Source: JAGZHZ01 sp963929865
GTDB lineage: Bacteria; Bacillota; Clostridia; Lachnospirales; Lachnospiraceae
DNA length: 25,523 nt
Assembly: GCA_963929865.1 (NCBI GenBank)
Contig: CAWVKK010000063.1
Coordinates: 1-25,523 of the forward strand
Direction: 5' to 3'
The notes under the pieces are model-generated. The model worked only from the letters and a program-made list of their open reading frames with translations. It was not told the origin of the DNA and ran no database searches. Shown one piece after another: positions 23,244 to 25,523 of this stretch. Position numbers and translations under genes: made by a program. The stretch's first letter is position 1. Each line of letters begins with the position of its first letter.

Positions 23244-23342
23244 TGTGAAAGCTTTATAAGCGGCAAAACAGACAGAAAACCTGCCTAGAATGATCTGGGA
23301 TTTCATACAATAAAAGAGAGAACGCCAAAGGAGAAGGATCGA

Positions 23343-23486
23343 TTGAAAGAGGCAGTTCAAATAGAAGAAAAAGAAAAGAAAGTGATGGGAACACTGGCAG
23401 AGTGGATGGAGCGCGAAGGTCTGCTGACGCCGGATGAAAAGAGAAGGCTCCTGGCTCTGATCGGACAGGAAGGGCGAATGCGGTGA
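23343..23486 (+). CDS. Small gene of 47 residues coupled to the recombinase
   Basis: From TTG 23343, which has AAAGGAG (23327-23333) 9 nt upstream, the frame encodes 47 residues. It starts with a charged Glu/Lys stretch, then GTLAEWMEREGLLTPDEKRRLLALIGQEG. The pattern of a short helix, LLTPDEKRRLLALI and Gly resembles small helical SHOCT-like proteins that I recall beside Firmicutes serine recombinases. Its TGA overlaps the recombinase GTG by 4 nt (GTGA), so translation is probably coupled. It may modulate the recombinase, but no function is known. Confidence 0.6.
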   Translation: MKEAVQIEEKEKKVMGTLAEWMEREGLLTPDEKRRLLALIGQEGRMR

Positions 23487-25351
23487 CGCGCGCTGTGATC
23501 TACGCCAGATGCAGCACGGAGGAAGAGAGTCAGAGAGACGCCCTGGCAAATCAGGTCGCGCAGGCAAAGGAGTGCATAGAAAAAAAGGGCTGGATGCTGG
23601 TGGATATCTATGTGGAGAGTCGCTCCGGGACCAGCACAAAGGGGCGAAGCCAGTATAGCCGCCTGTGTGAGGATCTGTCAGGAGATCGTTTTGATGTGGT
23701 CGTGGCAAAATCGCAGGACCGTCTGATGAGAAACGCCAAAGACTGGTATCTGTTTGCAGAGCGGCTTTTAAAGGCGCACAAGCAGCTTTATCTGTATCTG
23801 GAGCAGAAATTCTACAGCACAGACGACGCGCTTTTGACCGGGATCAGAGCAATCCTGGCAGAGGAATACAGCAGAGAACTCAGCAAAAAAATCAATCTGG
23901 CCCACCGCAGCCGCCAGAAAAACGGCGGAGCGGTAATTCTGACCTCCAACACGTACGGATACCGCAAAATGCCGGACAAAAGCGTGCAGATCATAGAGGA
24001 GGAGGCAGCGGTAAAGAGAAGAATGTATGAGCTGTGCGCGGCGGGATATGGGTGCAGAAGGATTGCGCGCATTCTGCGGGAGGAGGGAATTGTCGGAAGA
24101 AAAGGCACGTTCTTTTCTGACTCGGATATTCTCAGGATGATCAAAAGCCCGATCAACAAAGGGACGGTCGTGATGAATCGGGTTCACTATGATTTCGACA
24201 CGAAAAAGAGTGTGAAAATCCCGCGGGAGGGACAGTATGTCCATGAGGATAAAATCCCGGCAATCGTCTCAAAGGAGCTGTGGGAGCGGGCAAATCAGGA
24301 GATAGAAAAGAGAAGAGACAGCTCAAAAAGAGGAGAAGGAAAAGAAAATCAAAATCAGGCTCAAAGGGGAAGAAACAGGGGAGTCAGCCTGTTCAGCGGA
24401 AAACTCGTGTGCGGCTTTTGCCGCCAGCCGTATTACCGCTGTGCGCGCAGCACATGTGCGGGCAAAAAAATTTATGAGTGGAAATGCAGACAGTATCTGC
24501 AGAGCGGGAGAGGGCAAAAGAGCGTGACAGAAGAAAATCAGGCGAAAAAAATCGGAACGGCGCAGCGAAAAGGGTGCCCCAATATCTGCCTGGAGGAAGA
24601 AAAGCTGATACAGCTGCTTGGGCAGGCTTTAAAAGAGACAGTCAGCATAGACGCTGCAAATCTCTCGCGGAAGATGGAGGCGCTGTCAAAAAAAGCGCTG
24701 ACGCACAGAGAAAACTCTGCGGAGATGGAGGCGGAGAGAAAAAAGGAAGAGCAGATCCGTCAGAAAATGAGCAGACTGACAGACAAGCTGCTGGAAGGCG
24801 TCGTCTCGGATGCGGCATACCGCGAAAAGCAGCAGGAGCTGGAAGAAAAGAGAAAAAAGAGCGCAGAAAAAAGAAAAAGACTTGCCGTGGAGAGCGCGGA
24901 TTTTCCCCAGGAACGGTTTTGCGCGATACAGCAGTTTCTCCAGAATGAAAAGCAGATACGCAGAGCCGAGCTCGCGCAGAGGCTCGAAGAGATCGAAACA
25001 ATCGTGATCTATCCCCGCCGCATGGAGATTTCATTTAAAAAGAAAAAAGAGCCTGAGAAAGAGAAGCAGAAAAGAGAGGCTGAAAATAAGGAGAACTTTT
25101 TGAGAATTTCATACGGCAGTCTGTTCCAGTATCAAAGACAGAAGGAGGAGGAGCGGGAGAACATCCTGGAACAGATCAGGAGACATCCCGAGACTACCGC
25201 GAGACAGCTTGCCGCTTGGCTCGGCGTCAGCGCTTCCAAAGTGAGATATCAGATGGAAGTCCTCAAAAAAGAGGGGCGGATCTCCTTTGAGGGGAGAGGC
25301 GGAAAAGGGAGGTGGCGGACGCCGGGCACAGCCGATCCGGATGAACGATAA
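23483..25351 (+). CDS. Large serine recombinase with extra C-terminal winged-helix-like domain
   Basis: Site-specific DNA recombinase of 622 residues from GTG 23483. The resolvase catalytic domain starts AVIYARCSTEEES, with nucleophile S11 and R9; SQDRLMRN supplies R80 and R83. The recombinase domain spans about 155-275 (NTYGYRKMPDKS, GYGCRRIARILREEGI, SPINKGTVVMNRV). A zinc ribbon begins LVCGFCRQPYYRC (C310, C313) with later Cys at 335, 365 and 369. A long charged coiled coil runs about 370-470. Beyond the usual end, 555-612 looks like a winged helix (RRHPETTARQLAAWLGVSAS, VRYQMEVLKKEGRI). Such enzymes insert, excise or invert DNA. No att sites or cargo can be identified, as the window ends soon after. 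The gene is rich in Lys and Glu codons. Confidence 0.93.
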   Translation: MTRAVIYARCSTEEESQRDALANQVAQAKECIEKKGWMLVDIYVESRSGTSTKGRSQYSRLCEDLSGDRFDVVVAKSQDRLMRNAKDWYLFAERLLKAHKQLYLYLEQKFYSTDDALLTGIRAILAEEYSRELSKKINLAHRSRQKNGGAVILTSNTYGYRKMPDKSVQIIEEEAAVKRRMYELCAAGYGCRRIARILREEGIVGRKGTFFSDSDILRMIKSPINKGTVVMNRVHYDFDTKKSVKIPREGQYVHEDKIPAIVSKELWERANQEIEKRRDSSKRGEGKENQNQAQRGRNRGVSLFSGKLVCGFCRQPYYRCARSTCAGKKIYEWKCRQYLQSGRGQKSVTEENQAKKIGTAQRKGCPNICLEEEKLIQLLGQALKETVSIDAANLSRKMEALSKKALTHRENSAEMEAERKKEEQIRQKMSRLTDKLLEGVVSDAAYREKQQELEEKRKKSAEKRKRLAVESADFPQERFCAIQQFLQNEKQIRRAELAQRLEEIETIVIYPRRMEISFKKKKEPEKEKQKREAENKENFLRISYGSLFQYQRQKEEERENILEQIRRHPETTARQLAAWLGVSASKVRYQMEVLKKEGRISFEGRGGKGRWRTPGTADPDER

Positions 25352-25523
25352 ATTTTTAGAATGAAAGCATAAAAGAAGAAAAAAGAGAAAAAATAGAAGA
25401 ATAAAAAAGATTTTGACTGGATTTTCCTTCCAATATGTGGTAAGTTAACCTGTTGTGCTAGTTAAAATAAGAAACTCCAACAAAATGTGCTATTCTATTT
25501 ATAGGGAATATAAATAAGAAAGG
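25352..25523 (+). other. AT-rich non-coding stretch after the recombinase
   Basis: No gene is visible. There is a purine-rich run, a lone TTGACT (25413-25418) without a well-spaced -10, a near palindrome GGTAAGTTAACC (25439-25450), and a TGTGCTA direct repeat (25454-25460 and 25486-25492, 32 bp apart). TGCTATTCT (25488-25496) could be an extended -10 for a gene outside the window. Confidence 0.3.

Noticed and set aside
23244..23708. Long - strand frame running into the recombinase
   Set aside because: The upstream part is antisense to the small gene and recombinase with low-complexity, non-protein-like composition; only the last 40-61 residues look plausible.
25439..25492. Recombinase attachment site in the terminal AT-rich stretch
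   Set aside because: The short TGTGCTA repeats and near palindrome are too weak, and no second copy flanks the recombinase on the left side.

Overview
The window reads as chromosomal DNA of an anaerobic Gram-positive gut-type bacterium of the class Clostridia, most likely Lachnospiraceae. This is inferred from strong AGGAGG ribosome sites, roughly balanced base composition by eye, a permuted GH3 beta-glucosidase of the kind known from rumen and gut Firmicutes, a YARHG-repeat secreted protein, and a Ni-CODH/CooF/flavoprotein cassette as seen in Clostridia. Genus cannot be fixed from sequence alone. Nearly all genes are on the + strand. No rRNA, tRNA or CRISPR array was seen.

Layout. (1) 1-2906: a GH3 glycosidase cut by the window edge, followed by a terminator. 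(2) 3048-8977: a complete nickel urease operon, ureA-ureB-ureC-ureI-ureE-ureF-ureG-ureD. It has a near-consensus promoter and, unusually, a very strong terminator hairpin between promoter and ureA. Tandem terminators follow. (3) 9272-17989: an operon-like run of an M42 metallo-aminopeptidase, a five-gene peptide/nickel-family ABC importer, an AprA-like FAD flavoprotein and a 2x[4Fe-4S] AprB-like ferredoxin. The last two look like the adenylylsulfate-reductase fold re-used for an unknown substrate. (4) 18048-19300: one secreted protein with three YARHG domains, with its own promoter and terminator. (5) 19347-23099: a three-gene carbon monoxide dehydrogenase module, cooS, a CooF-like four-cluster ferredoxin and a FAD/NAD(P) oxidoreductase. 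It has a promoter, a perfect 16-bp palindrome in the leader and a bidirectional terminator. (6) 23121-25351: a possible 40-residue membrane protein on the - strand, then a 47-residue TTG-initiated gene overlapping by 4 nt a large serine recombinase that carries an extra C-terminal winged-helix-like domain. This end looks like the edge of accessory DNA.

How the parts fit. Urease with the UreI channel releases ammonia and CO2 from urea. The Ni-CODH module would exchange CO/CO2 with low-potential electrons through CooF to a flavoprotein and probably NAD(P). Both are nickel enzymes and they flank a transporter whose family includes nickel importers, although its ATPase lengths favour peptides. 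The least understood part is the coupling of importer and AprAB-like oxidoreductase in one operon. It suggests that an imported organic solute is oxidised or reduced in the cytoplasm, and it is the best candidate here for an undescribed system.
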